Position numbers and translations under genes: made by a program | Part shown: piece after piece, positions 1 through 55,399 of the stretch | Position numbering within the stretch: the first letter of the stretch is position 1 | Layout: every line of letters begins with the position of its first letter | Assembly: GCA_030549495.1 (NCBI GenBank) | Contig: JAUIRK010000883.1 | Coordinates: 615,501-679,500, forward strand | Source: Nectonema munidae | Taxonomy: Eukaryota; Nematomorpha; Nectonematoida; Nectonematidae | Direction: 5' to 3' | Length of the DNA: 64,000 nucleotides | Notes under the pieces: model-generated | What the model saw: the letters and a program-made list of their open reading frames with translations, nothing else | What the model was told of the DNA's origin: nothing | Database searches by the model: none

Positions 1-294
1 TTTTATCTTTGAATATGTACCTTCTTAGTATTATATTACCTTTTAAATGACTTACTTTTTCAGGTAAGATGTAATCTTTACAATCTAAAAGTTAACAATT
101 AAAAGTTGAAAAAGTAGAGAAGAAATGCAGTAAGAGTGTGTGTAAATACGAAGAAAAATGTAGAAAGCGAAGATTTTGAGTCCCAATACCAAATCTTTCC
201 TTCATAACCTTCTTCAATCCTTGATAGATGAATTTTAGCTTGTAGAAAGTAGCTATTGAAGAATTCTTAGCTTTTTCAATGGAATTTCATATAT

Positions 295-460
295 TTAACC
301 CTTTGAAGACCGTGTGACACCGGAGTACCATGAAACGAAAATCGTCTGCTATAAAATTCCATTGAAATAGAAAGAAGACGATTAGTCTTAAAAATTCTGG
401 TCCTCCTCAAAGCGTACAGATGATTTTCATTTCAAATTTTTTTGATCGTCAAAGTGCTAA
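295..460. mobile_element. Possible distant relative of the piggyBac-like MITEs
   Basis: TTAACCCTTTGAAGACCG at left and a diverged inverse (GATCGTCAAAGTGCTAA) at right. One ATCGTCTGC and one GAAGACGAT inside. No clear palindrome. Confidence 0.4.
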
Positions 461-1016
461 AAATTGTAGAATATGGAGATCAGGAAATAAAAATAATTTC
501 AGTCTACGTTTTGAACACTTTGACTCAACTCAAATTTCAGATAAATCCTGAATTCTCCAATCAAAAGTTTATGTAAAGTACCGGCAAAAATCTTCAAAAT
601 TTTGCACCAGCGACAAATATTTTGCTCTCCCTTTTTGCAAACTGTTGATTGTGATCGCGAATCTAAAATCAATAAATATTTATTTAATATCGAGAACAGA
701 GTTTTCAAATTGGAGTCACACGTTTTGAGAAGGAGTCAAAGTTGTAATTATTATTATTGCTACTCCGGCTAAATAGTTATATTCATAATTGTTGGATGGA
801 AAAATGAATCCATGCACACTCTCCTTAGTAGCGCTCAGCGTTGCAAAACACATTATAGAATTCTTTTGCCATTTTGGTCTGACGTCCTTATTTGTAACTA
901 ATAGAAAAAGTTTAAAGCAAATACTTTTGAAAAAATAATTCACGATAACTTTAGTGTTTGGATGATATGGCTTGGCTTAGATAAAAAGGTTATAAATAAT
1001 TATTTGAAAATCTTTT

Positions 1017-1156
1017 TTAACCCATTTAAGGCCAAGTAAAGCAGACGATATCTAAAAAAAAACGCAGACGATTTATATTCAAAGTCATTGAAAAAAGCAG
1101 ACGAAGATGAAATTACTTATGTTCCAAAATAGGAACATTAGCCGTAAATGGGTTAA
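1017..1156 (-). mobile_element. piggyBac-like MITE, subfamily A
   Basis: TTAA flanks, ends CCCATTTAAGGCCAA and GCCGTAAATGGG. Three CGTCTGC motifs (as GCAGACG here) and the palindrome TGTTCCAAAATAGGAACA just inside the right end. Confidence 0.85.
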
Positions 1157-3246
1157 GACAATATAAGAAATAGACTGGACTACAAATACAGAGCAATAGA
1201 ATAACATTTTAATAATAATTTATGGCGAGGAAAATAGATCAAACATTTTGCGTTGCAACATAAAGCATGAGTGTGTACGATTCAGGACAGTTGGAGACTT
1301 GGATAATTATAAATTCATCAAAATTACAAATGGGTGGAGTCCGAGTCTCAATCGCAAAATAATTCTGACTCCAACTTCCTGAGCAAAGAAAGGAAACTTA
1401 AAACGATCCTCTCTGAGGAGGATGACACAGAATAAAACAAAGGTAGTAAAAGGGAATGACAGTGTTGTCTTCAAAGAGGGTGGTTTACATAGATACAAAC
1501 ACTTAAAAATAAATTTGTTTGAAACTGTACTTTTTTTGAATTCTTTTTATTTCAAACAAATGATCCCTCAGCACCTACTTTGCTTACATTTGGAATATGG
1601 TGGTTATCAGATTTAAGATTTCAATAATTCTTCTACAAAACTAAATTCCTCTGGAAGGCCTAATTTTTCAAATTTGTCGCTAGTAGGGCGATTTGGCACT
1701 ATGTTCCGGGTTGACACACACACAAACACTCATAGATTCCTACAATGTCATCGATTTTCGCACTGCCTTTTTTTTAGAGCTTGCTTTGTGCGCTAATTCT
1801 ACCAGATACGCGCTCTGTTCCTATGTTATTTTTGCTCAAGCCTCTTATCGATTAGATAAGAGGGATAATACTATGTGCATATTTTTTGAATATTTAATGA
1901 GGTTAAATGTCGTTTAGTATCTATTTGAAATATTGCCGATTCGCTTCTTATATACTCAAGGTCTCAATGCTGTCTTGTTTGGATTTAATTATTTTTATTC
2001 AAACTATTTTATTATAATAATTGCTATAGGGGGATTAGCTTTATACGATTATAAAAAAAAATATATATATGTCTTGTATAGATCACATTTTGATTAGTTT
2101 CACGATAATTAAGTCTGCTTAATGTATCTTTGTTGAGCGGTTAGTCACATTTTACATGTATCTCATCGTTAGACTCTTTAGTCTAATGCAGAGTTTCCCT
2201 ACCCATGTTCCACTGAATCCTTTTTTCCGCTAAAGCTCCCTAAGGGTTCCCCGAGAAATAGTAGGGTAAAGGAATGTATTCTTTAAGTTAACAATTTTGA
2301 ACAAATTTGATACCGAAGTTTTCTCAAACTAGTATTTAACAATAATATACTATTTTCATCCTAATTTACGTTTTAATTATTATTAAAACAATTATATTTT
2401 TAGAATGTAAAAAAATTGAGGCGATTTTTTTTAGCTTTTTTTTGTTTCTTTAAATCAGAATCCTTCCTTTTTTTCTTGAATCTAATTTTCTTTTATTTCA
2501 ATTTCACACACTGCGATAAAAAATATACGTAAATGATATTTTTGTGTAGAGTTCGTTGAAAGATTTAATATATTTCAAGGTTTCCTCAAAAGTAAAGAGG
2601 TAGAGAAACGCTGGAGTCTATTGCTGCAGCAACGTCAGTAATGAGTCTAATAAGCCAAACATGATCGGTCGTACAGAACGTGAATGCATGTTTTCATCTG
2701 GGCTTGTGAAAAACTTTTATCCCTGTTTCTTTTTTTTCAAAGGTGTATTTTCGTTATCTTGTTAACCAGCTGAATTTTTAGCATTTGGTGTGCAGAATAA
2801 CTCAAATTTTATTCTTATAACCTGTTATTAGAGTTGGAAAGTAAAATGTCTTACACTAATTTCCTAATATTTGTAGGATTTCGACACCAGCTTTCACCCC
2901 GTTCAATTCTAACTTATACTCTTTCAATTCCGTCTCTGACTCCTAGCAGTTTTTAAGCAAATTTCGTATTAGGTATGTGAAAAATTATGCGGTGATGAGT
3001 ATGGCAGTTAAAAATTGACCCAAAAATTATTAAATAATTTTATAATTAACCTAAAAATTTTAATATGAAAATTTTACATAAAAAATAATTAATAATCTAT
3101 AATCTTTGTGGGAAAAATAACTTTAAAAAAATATGTATCCCTTTTTATTGAAAAATGAATTGATAAAAATGTTCAATTAATTTAATGTAAATTGTATAAA
3201 AAAAATTCTACGATAACAAGAATGCTATTAAAATAGTTTAAAATAG

Positions 3247-3400
3247 GCGTGAGTAAGGTTGGTTGAACACACTGGGTTTCATTAATTCAAGGTCTTGGGT
3301 TCAATCCTGCATCAAAACTACTTTCCTATTAGTTTGATACAAGCGGCGCAATTCTGCCTTCTCGATGAAAACACCCTACGGTACTACTTTTACCTTTATG
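3247..3400 (+). repeat. tRNA-derived SINE, family 1
   Basis: Starts GCGTGAGTAAGGTTGGTTG (A-box region), B-box GGGTTCAATCC at 3297, then AAGCGGCGCAATT and GATGAAAACACCCTACGGTA. Confidence 0.7.
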
Positions 3401-4380
3401 AGAAGCAAGGTAAAAATTTTAATTTTTAAAGAGAGTTTTTTTTAGATTCTGCATAATTTCAGATTTTAGATACTCGTTTTTATTTTTAACACTATTTATT
3501 CTTGAATCATTTTTCTTAAACCGTCTTCCACTTACAACATCTTGAAACATCGAGGCCTAGAGTAAATCTTAGGATTTTAAGGCTAAACTTTTGAAAACGA
3601 ATCGTCTTCTATCTTTTTAAATGTTTTTTTTAATTTAAAATCAAGGCAGATTATTTTATTAGTATATGGGACACTAATGGCCCATTGAGCTAGAAAGGAT
3701 TCGAAGAAGTAGAAAAAATGAAACAAAAATGCCATATGAATAATTCAAGATTGATTAAGACAAGAAAGACCTTTAACAAAATATCGACCTTATTGATATA
3801 TAAAAAAATTTGATCAAAACTTTAAGATTAAGTTTTTCAATCAATCTCAAAAATAAGTTAATAGAAAAATTGACTTTATTGCCTTTAACTCTCCTACTCA
3901 TGAGATGTAATGCTGGCATATATTAAGAAGAGCTTTGAAACTGTTTGATTACAATACTACCACTTTTAACTATTTTTAAAAACAAATATGAATCTATACC
4001 TTAAAGTGAAAAGGAAGCAATAATATTAATGACGGTTTTCAAGCATATCATATGACAAATCAGTTGGGATTGCCCACGCCAGCCTTCTCACACTTCTCAC
4101 ATTTTTTACAACAGAATAATGCTAATTACTTTAAGAATCACACTGCAACCGTGATTAAGTATTTTTTATAAAAAAATAAGTATGAACTTAAATGTTAATC
4201 GCGTTAAACGTAACGTGTCTCTTCAATTTTTGATCAGCGCCTTTCCTCGCAAGCTTTATCTCACAATAACAGGGATAACGCCTGTTTAAGCTCTTTAATT
4301 CTTGATCAGCTTCTTTCTTCTTGTGGAATTTGAAAGGAGTTACATGACACAACAGTTACAATAATACGTGAAAAATTTAA

Positions 4381-4518
4381 TTAACCCATTTACGACCAAT
4401 GTTCCTATTTTGGAACATAAGTAATTTAATCTTCGTCTGCTTTTTTCAATGACTTTGAATATAAATCGTCTGCGTTTTTTTAGATATCGTCTGCTTTGCT
4501 TGGTCTTAAATGGGTTAA
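4381..4518 (+). mobile_element. piggyBac-like MITE, subfamily A
   Basis: TTAA|CCCATTTACGACCAA ... TTGGTCTTAAATGGG|TTAA, palindrome TGTTCCTATTTTGGAACA inside the left end, three CGTCTGC motifs. The clearest copy for defining the ends. Confidence 0.88.
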
Positions 4519-5060
4519 AGACTTTGACAGTAACTCTAACACTCACTAACCTATAAATCAGAGCCCGACGTAGTTACCGAAACCCCTTTTCCTCCCAGTA
4601 ATCTTTTAGGGATCTTTTCTCCCCTTTCTCGTAGGAAACGTGGAGTGCTGATTTTATTGATTTATTTTATATTATATTTTAATGATATTGCCTGCTAACA
4701 TAAAATGATATAATCGTAATTATCACTGTAGTGATCGATCAATCTTTATAAAGTGAGCGTTTTGGTTGAACTTTGTCCTACAAGCATGCTACAAAAAGAA
4801 CATGAGAAAAAAATGTATAATTCTAAATTAGCTGAAGATAAAGAAAATTACAAATATGATAATATTCTTACCTGGTGACAAAACAGAAATAAAGCCCGCC
4901 AAATTTATATTATTTTTTTTTTAGCTATTTCGAATAATACTTCACAATCTGAACGAATTTTAGTTTAGAAATAATCCTTATAGCTAGTCTATTGTTTCTG
5001 GTGTTTGGAAATAGTAATGTTAAATGTATCATATAAAGCTAAGTATACATTTGTATCTCT

Positions 5061-5184
5061 TTAGTGACCAGTGTATCATATATGATACAATTTTACTATC
5101 GTCTGCTCTTTTAAATAGTTTTGTATATGAATTTTCTCCTTTTTTATAAATATCGTCTGATTTTTCTGTTCACAAAAGGGTTAT
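5061..5184 (+). mobile_element. piggyBac-like MITE, subfamily C, left end partly deleted
   Basis: GTGACCAG then palindrome TGTATCATATATGATACA, CGTCTGC and CGTCTGA motifs, right end CTGTTCACAAAAGGGTTA. Confidence 0.75.
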
Positions 5185-5320
5185 TAATAACACCATTTTC
5201 TTTCTTCAATACTTTTCAGCTATATGTATTAGTGTGGTAATTAACCGCGTTTTCGTTAACCGTCTTCTTCAGTTTTAGTTTTCGTAATTCAGTGCCTAAG
5301 TTAAGGTTTTTCGAGTAGAA

Positions 5321-5460
5321 TTAACCCGTTATCGGCCAGAATAAGCAGACGATATCTAATGTAAAGCAGAAGATTTGTATTAAAAAGCATTTATAAAAGC
5401 AGACGATTCATATTTTTGTAAAGTCGACATATGTGTCGACTGTGGTCGATAACCGGTTAA
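5321..5460 (-). mobile_element. piggyBac-like MITE, subfamily B
   Basis: TTAA|CCCGTTATCGGCCAG ... GTGGTCGATAACCGG|TTAA. Palindrome with an extra GT (GTCGACATATGTGTCGAC). Lies 175 bases before the first visible synaptojanin exon. Confidence 0.85.
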
Positions 5461-5634
5461 CACGTGAATTACAATTCGGTTATGGTGAATTAGTCAGAAT
5501 TATTCACCGGGTGATAATCATATGTATATATCAGGTTCATAGCTTGAAACTTTCACTTTTGGCACAAAGGTCTTAAACGTTTAAAAATATTTATTTATTT
5601 TTTATTTAATTGTATTTTTCAATTTTAATTAAAG

Positions 5635-47973
<42,339 letters not shown>

Positions 47974-48140
47974 GTCTCACGTTTATAGTCTTTTGTATCT
48001 TTGTCTCTGTGTCTTCATCATATAAAGTATAGCTTCATTTCACCTAAGTTTTTTGCTTCACTGTTAGTGTTGCCGTGTTTGTTTTTTTATTATAAATATA
48101 ACCGAATACTCACGTAAAGATATTTTTATCTTCTTTACCC

Positions 48141-48146
48141 AATAAA
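48141..48146 (+). terminator. Poly(A) signal of synaptojanin
   Basis: AATAAA 168 bases after the stop codon, in a T-rich 3' UTR-like stretch. It is the first canonical hexamer after the stop. Confidence 0.6.
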
Positions 48147-49204
48147 GACGAAATCGTATTGATCTAAGTCATCATTGGATCCTATTTTATTTACTACTTT
48201 GTATTTTCTTCTCTATATTCTAAATAAACATTCCTTTTATTTTTTTGACTTCTTGGTAAGGAACTATAACAAACTTATCCTTTTTTCTGCATTGATTCGC
48301 CTAACATTTAAAAATGGCAATTGGTATGTATTTTGTGTTGGATTAAACTATTGGAATGGTTTTTATAATTTAAATCAGGGGGCAAATTGTTGAAATATAA
48401 TTAAACATAGAATTGTTATGCCTTTTTAAATTAAGCAAAATTTATCTTTGATTAAAATTTGGATTCACTGAGAATGTCGAAAAAAAATATATATTGCCAA
48501 AAATATTCAAAATAAAGTTCTTGTGAATAATAAAATTTGCGAATTATATTAATATTCGTATAGCGCGTATGAAGATAATCTTGAAAAGGTATGATTGGTC
48601 GCGAAAATATCACTACACGAATTTTTTAACTGACAAATGGCAAAATTTAACATTTCGCTGATTATGCTATATTCTACTCTAGATTCTGAAAAACTTTGAA
48701 TTTCTTCCACATGTGCTAAAGCTGTTGAACCCTGAATTTTGCTTCATTTTAAAAGTGGGTCACTTATAATAAAAAAAAGTGTTACACAGCCTTCATCATG
48801 GTGTTTGCTTGAAAAATGTTTCCAAAAATTTTATTCGCACCTTCTTTTCACAGAAAAGGATTTCATTTCACAACCAGGTGATTATATTTGTTTGATTTTC
48901 AAAAATTTTATTTGTCGTACTCACTCCTAAACTTATGATTTATTTATATATTTTTGCAAGGATTTAACTTCTCAAAATTACTCCCCTCCCTATGAAGCAA
49001 TGCTAATATTAAATATAATAATGATTAACTAAAAACCCATTTTCTATCTCACAAATATTGATCGGTTAGGTAGAGTTCACATGCAAAACAAGGATGATGA
49101 AATTAGTATTGAAAAGTGTGTCGATCCAATTTCAAATTAAATCAGGATATTTGTAATCTCAGTTTTGGCGCATAAGTTTTTTAATCACACACACACACAC
49201 ACAC

Positions 49205-49345
49205 GTTATGAAGGCTGAATTTACCTTGAAGTGCTTTGATTGAGAAAACAATAATTGAATCACTCGCATCTAACGATGATCCTTACTGTGGGAATGCTGA
49301 GCTTCGAACCCTAAACCTTCTTCAACCTACTCACGACTCATATTG
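49205..49345 (-). repeat. Possible tRNA-derived SINE, third family
   Basis: The inverse strand has GTCGTGAGTAGGTTGAAGAA and GGGTTCGAAGCTC, in A-box/B-box order. Single copy here, next to a short (AC)n. Confidence 0.3.
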
Positions 49346-50117
49346 AGACAAGTTTAAATGTAAAACCATAAAAAATTTAAGTATTCAGCGACAAATACTT
49401 AACATAGTGTGACTTGCATTGGTTTGTTAATTACAATTTTTTATTTTAACGATAGAAAAAGTGTTGATTAAGTTAAAATATTTAAAAACAGATGGCGTTA
49501 AATATAATATTTTGTCTAAAAATAGAAAATTTGATATTTTGAGTCAAATTTTTATTAGAAATTTGTTTTAATGTCAAGGTAGGAAAAATATATATATTTT
49601 TAATTTAACTCTGAAGTACTCTGTGATTGAAACTTTTGTCATTATTCTGGTCTAAGAACCAAGTGTTGAGCTATAATAATTCAAATGAGGAAATTCTAGA
49701 ATCCGAAATTATGGTGATCCTAGCCCCCTCTTATAGAGTTCAGAACATCCTACTCTTTCTAGAGCATTACAAAACTTTTTTAATACTGCCAAACTGTTGT
49801 TAACACGCTTTTCTGATACCCTATGTGTCTACGTATACTAGCAGACTAAACAAACGGACCCATATTACGAGAAAGAAATTCAGTGAACAACTAGAAGGGA
49901 TAGTTAAAAAATTCTTTTGCTTGCTTCTACATCGCTCCCAAACGCCTCTTTCTATTTGATTTTCGGAAAACGAATAACAGTGTTATTTTGAAAAGCTTCA
50001 ACCGGGTGTTTATTAATTTCAATTTTTTGATTTGTCTTCAAACTATTTCGATTTCCTTCCTTGTTAACTGAAAGATTTTAAAAAAAAAGTTTAATTGTAA
50101 TCTTTTATAATGTAGAC

Positions 50118-50332
50118 CAGAGGTTCGCAACTTTTTTTCACCAAGTACCTCTTGAAAATTTTCAACCTTAGGCGAACCCCTAATAATTTTTTTAGTTTTT
50201 TATCTTGATTTTTCACACTAATATATCAGTTAAAAATTAAAAAAAAACTTTTCAGATACCTTTATAAAGTACCCCTTGAAAAAAGTGAAACGAACCCCCA
50301 AGGGCTCGCGAACCCCAGGTTGGGAACCCCTG
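50118..50332. mobile_element. hAT MITE, perfect 8-base target duplication
   Basis: 215 bases from CAGAGGTTCGCAAC to GGTTGGGAACCCCTG with identical ATGTAGAC on both sides (50110 and 50333). A second copy without its left end is at 32832-32947. Confidence 0.85.
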
Positions 50333-51475
50333 ATGTAGACGATAATAAAATTTGATATTCTATTTTCTGGAACATTTTTACCACAATTTGGAAGTAAAGC
50401 CTTTCTTTGGCATTTAGCTTGTCTACCAAGATATGATTCTCGGTATAAAAAATGCAGAGTTGGTAGAAGCCAACAGAGTCAAAAATCACTAATTACGAAT
50501 TTTTGAATGGATATTTACATTTTCTGTTTATGTCAAGTCAAAAATTTTTTAATTTTAACATTAAAAAAAATTAATTAAAAGTAAATTTGACTACCTCTAA
50601 TCCGGAAATCACTATAGTTCGTTCAGACCTGTGATCCGACACTTTGATTATTTCGGATTCTTTAATTTAGTAAAGTTATTGAATGATTGATTCAATTTTA
50701 CAAAGATTCTTGAAGGTTTAGTAAAATAAAAGTTCCATAAATGAGAGAAGAACTAATGAGTGTTTATGTCATCCAAGGAAAAGCAATTGGGAAAGACCAA
50801 AAGCAACTGTTTAAAAGAAATGTTCAAAAATTGTCTACACCCAGTAGATTCAATACATCTGAAAATGAACTTAAACATTTTAATGCGCAATAATCTTTTT
50901 GTTGTACTTTTAGTATTAAACTGACACCCGGCATTGAAGTTTAGTTTGAGTCAAGTTTATACTTAGAGAAATTGAGTAAAGTGCAATTTTTTAATTATAA
51001 TAAAAATCATTAAACCGGAAAAACACTAATTCCGAAAGGCAATCCTAATTAGTGATAGTCGACTGTAGTAAAAAGTCTTTATTATGGTAGATTTTTGACC
51101 ACTTAGGCCCACCCATGAACTTTTTATAAAAGATTTTTTACTATTTCTATTAACTTTTTTTTTTATAATTTCCACGTATTTTCATTCACTAACCACTCCA
51201 TCTATTTTTAAAAAAAATTCAAATATCAAGAACAGAATTTTTACGGTTACAAAATTATCAAGCAACTTCAACATCTGTTGAAATATCATTTATGTTAATT
51301 ATGTTAATGAACATATAAAAACATGTGATTTTTTCGTTGGAAATAAATTATCATTATTTATAAAAATGTATTTTTTTAACTATAGTATATATTTTCAATT
51401 AATTGACGATTACTGTACAATCACCATTTGCATGCATTATATTGAATTACATTTTTACGCTCTAATTTTATACAA

Positions 51476-51588
51476 TTAACCGCTTTTCGACTACAGTTGA
51501 CTTTTCAAAAATGCGAATCGTCTACATTTAACAAATCTTCTGCTTTATACTAGATATCGTCTAATAATTTTGGTCGTTAACTGATTAA
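51476..51588 (+). mobile_element. piggyBac-like MITE, subfamily B, diverged
   Basis: TTAACCGCTTTTCGACTACA at left, TTGGTCGTTAACTGATTAA at right. The palindrome is reduced to GTTGACTTTTC and part of it is deleted. Confidence 0.65.
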
Positions 51589-51868
51589 TTTAAAGTTTTG
51601 TTTTTGGACAAATTAGCGTAGTAAATAAAACTGAACAATTTTAAAATTGTAGGCGTACAAAATTTTAATTAGTGATTCCATCACAATAATTATACCTAAA
51701 TAAAGTTAGGAAATGCTATTCATTTCTTTGTTCTCTTAGGTTTAACCTTTTAGACCTTCTGTTTTCCTTGAATACAACATAACATATTTATTTAAGCAAA
51801 ATATAGGTCAACAATACTCATTGTCTGTAAAATTTGCATCTTTAAACTATCAAGTAATAAAATAAAAT

Positions 51869-52060
51869 CCTCTAGAGTCCAGCGTTTTTCAAACTGTGGG
51901 TCCCCGACCCTTCAGTGGGTCGCATGAAAAATAAAATGGGGCGTGACAAAACAAGATGCTGAATAAATGAATCTAGTGAACAGAGTTTGTCTTATTACAC
52001 CTAAGTATTGTGGGTCGCGATGCAAACTGTGGTTCTTGCTATGGGTCGCAGTACAAAAAA
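51869..52060. mobile_element. hAT-like (SPIN-type end) fragment
   Basis: CAGCGTTTTTCAAACTGTGG then GTCCCCGACCC, followed by two more GGGTCGC blocks. This resembles the ends of SPIN/hAT elements. The right terminus was not identified. Confidence 0.5.
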
Positions 52061-52559
52061 GTATTGCTTTATAGTTATTTTGTCCAGTGGTATTTATTAT
52101 TATTGAAATATAATAATACCTATCACAGCTAAAATCATTAATTATCATGCTCTCTCATCTTGAAATATGGATATAACTTGCGCAGTTAAAAGTCAGTAAA
52201 GTCAAATTTTGGTTTCCCTACTAGCACTTATTCTAAAACACTTAAATAATTATTTTATACAGTTTCTTTGGAAAGAGTTCAAGTTTTTTAATAATGCTCA
52301 CTTTTTTGTAAGTAATCTAAATTTCGTAAAAATTTAAAAAGTTAACAAACAAGAAGAAGTGTTTAACATTTTTGGAATAATTGCTTTTTTATACACAAAG
52401 TAACTAAAAAATTAATTACTTCATTTTTATAATAATTATTTAACACATCATTTTTAATATAGATCCAAATTTTGACTTATCTCGATTCTGGCACATAAAT
52501 AAAAAATTGCAAAAAAGGTAATCTTAGAATGAAAGACGTCTTTGATTTATATAGACATA

Positions 52560-54660
<2,101 letters not shown>

Positions 54661-55399
54661 CGAAGTTAAAGATACTCTATGTGGTATAAATCAGGAACAT
54701 ATGAATAAAAAGAGATACTATTTTCTAATTTCTAGCACAGGCAACAGAGAAGGGAAAGATAAATTACAGTGATCAAAAAGCTATCTTCCAAAGATCGCGC
54801 ATTTTCAAAAGTGAATACTTAAAAATATTACATCGTATCTTAAAATAATAATAATATAATTGACAAAAGTAATTATAGAAAAAAATTTTTATGTCATTTT
54901 TTACAAATAAAGTTAACTTTTTGAGGTCATTACGTCAATATTGGAAGGATTCATAGGTCAACTTTTGTTACCCTTAGTAATAATAACCTAAATGTACGTT
55001 TATTTTTTGCCTATAGATGTGTGCGTGCCATTGTGAATTAGTTCGAATATCTATCATTTATCTTGATCTACACTGCGTGGCCTAATCTTTACACATGATG
55101 ACTAATATAGATCCTTGTTGTAGAGAACAAGAACTATTTTTATCCCTAATATGTATGTATATAGGTATGTGTGTATTTGGATATCCATATCCTTGTGACA
55201 TACCTAAGGGGCCGACCATTTTTACTTTGAATTTGTACTACTTTGCCATTCCGAAATTGTTTTGCTTTGCGTCAATGTCAGGCATTTAAATAGTGTTAAC
55301 ATAAATAAATATTGGCTCAGGGATGCCTTTTAATTAAAGGGTGCAATGAGCTTACAGCATATATTTACAATCATATAACATTCGTCCCTTCCAGGAAAA
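54661..55399. other. Intergenic gap between GAT tract and retroelement fossil
   Basis: AT-rich; no coding signal or named repeat apart from the 26-base direct repeat. Confidence 0.5.
55268..55293. repeat. Direct repeat flanking the retroelement fossil, left copy
   Basis: 26 bases, 25 identical to 58898-58923, containing CAGGCATTTAAATAG. May be a trace of LTR or flanking sequence. Confidence 0.5.

Larger units (their letters stand above)
1..5634. other. AT-rich sequence upstream of the first visible exon
   Basis: No exon recognised. Probably an intron of synaptojanin, since the exon at 5635 is internal. Holds MITEs (295, 1017, 4381, 5061, 5321) and a SINE (3247). A possible hAT-like end (GCAGAGTTTCCCTACCC) lies at about 2188. 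The remaining sequence shows nothing I can name. Confidence 0.6.
48200..52559. other. Intergenic AT-rich region
   Basis: Between synaptojanin and the GAT tract. Holds a short (AC)n at 49188, a possible SINE (49205), hAT MITEs (50118, 51869) and a diverged piggyBac-like MITE (51476). No gene seen. Confidence 0.6.

Noticed and set aside
1693-1917. 74-codon open frame as a possible N-terminal synaptojanin exon.
   Set aside because: No resemblance to the conserved synaptojanin N-terminus and no suitable donor in the required phase.
49188-49204. Short (AC)n run considered as part of a CRISPR-like or satellite array.
   Set aside because: Only about eight units, an ordinary short microsatellite.
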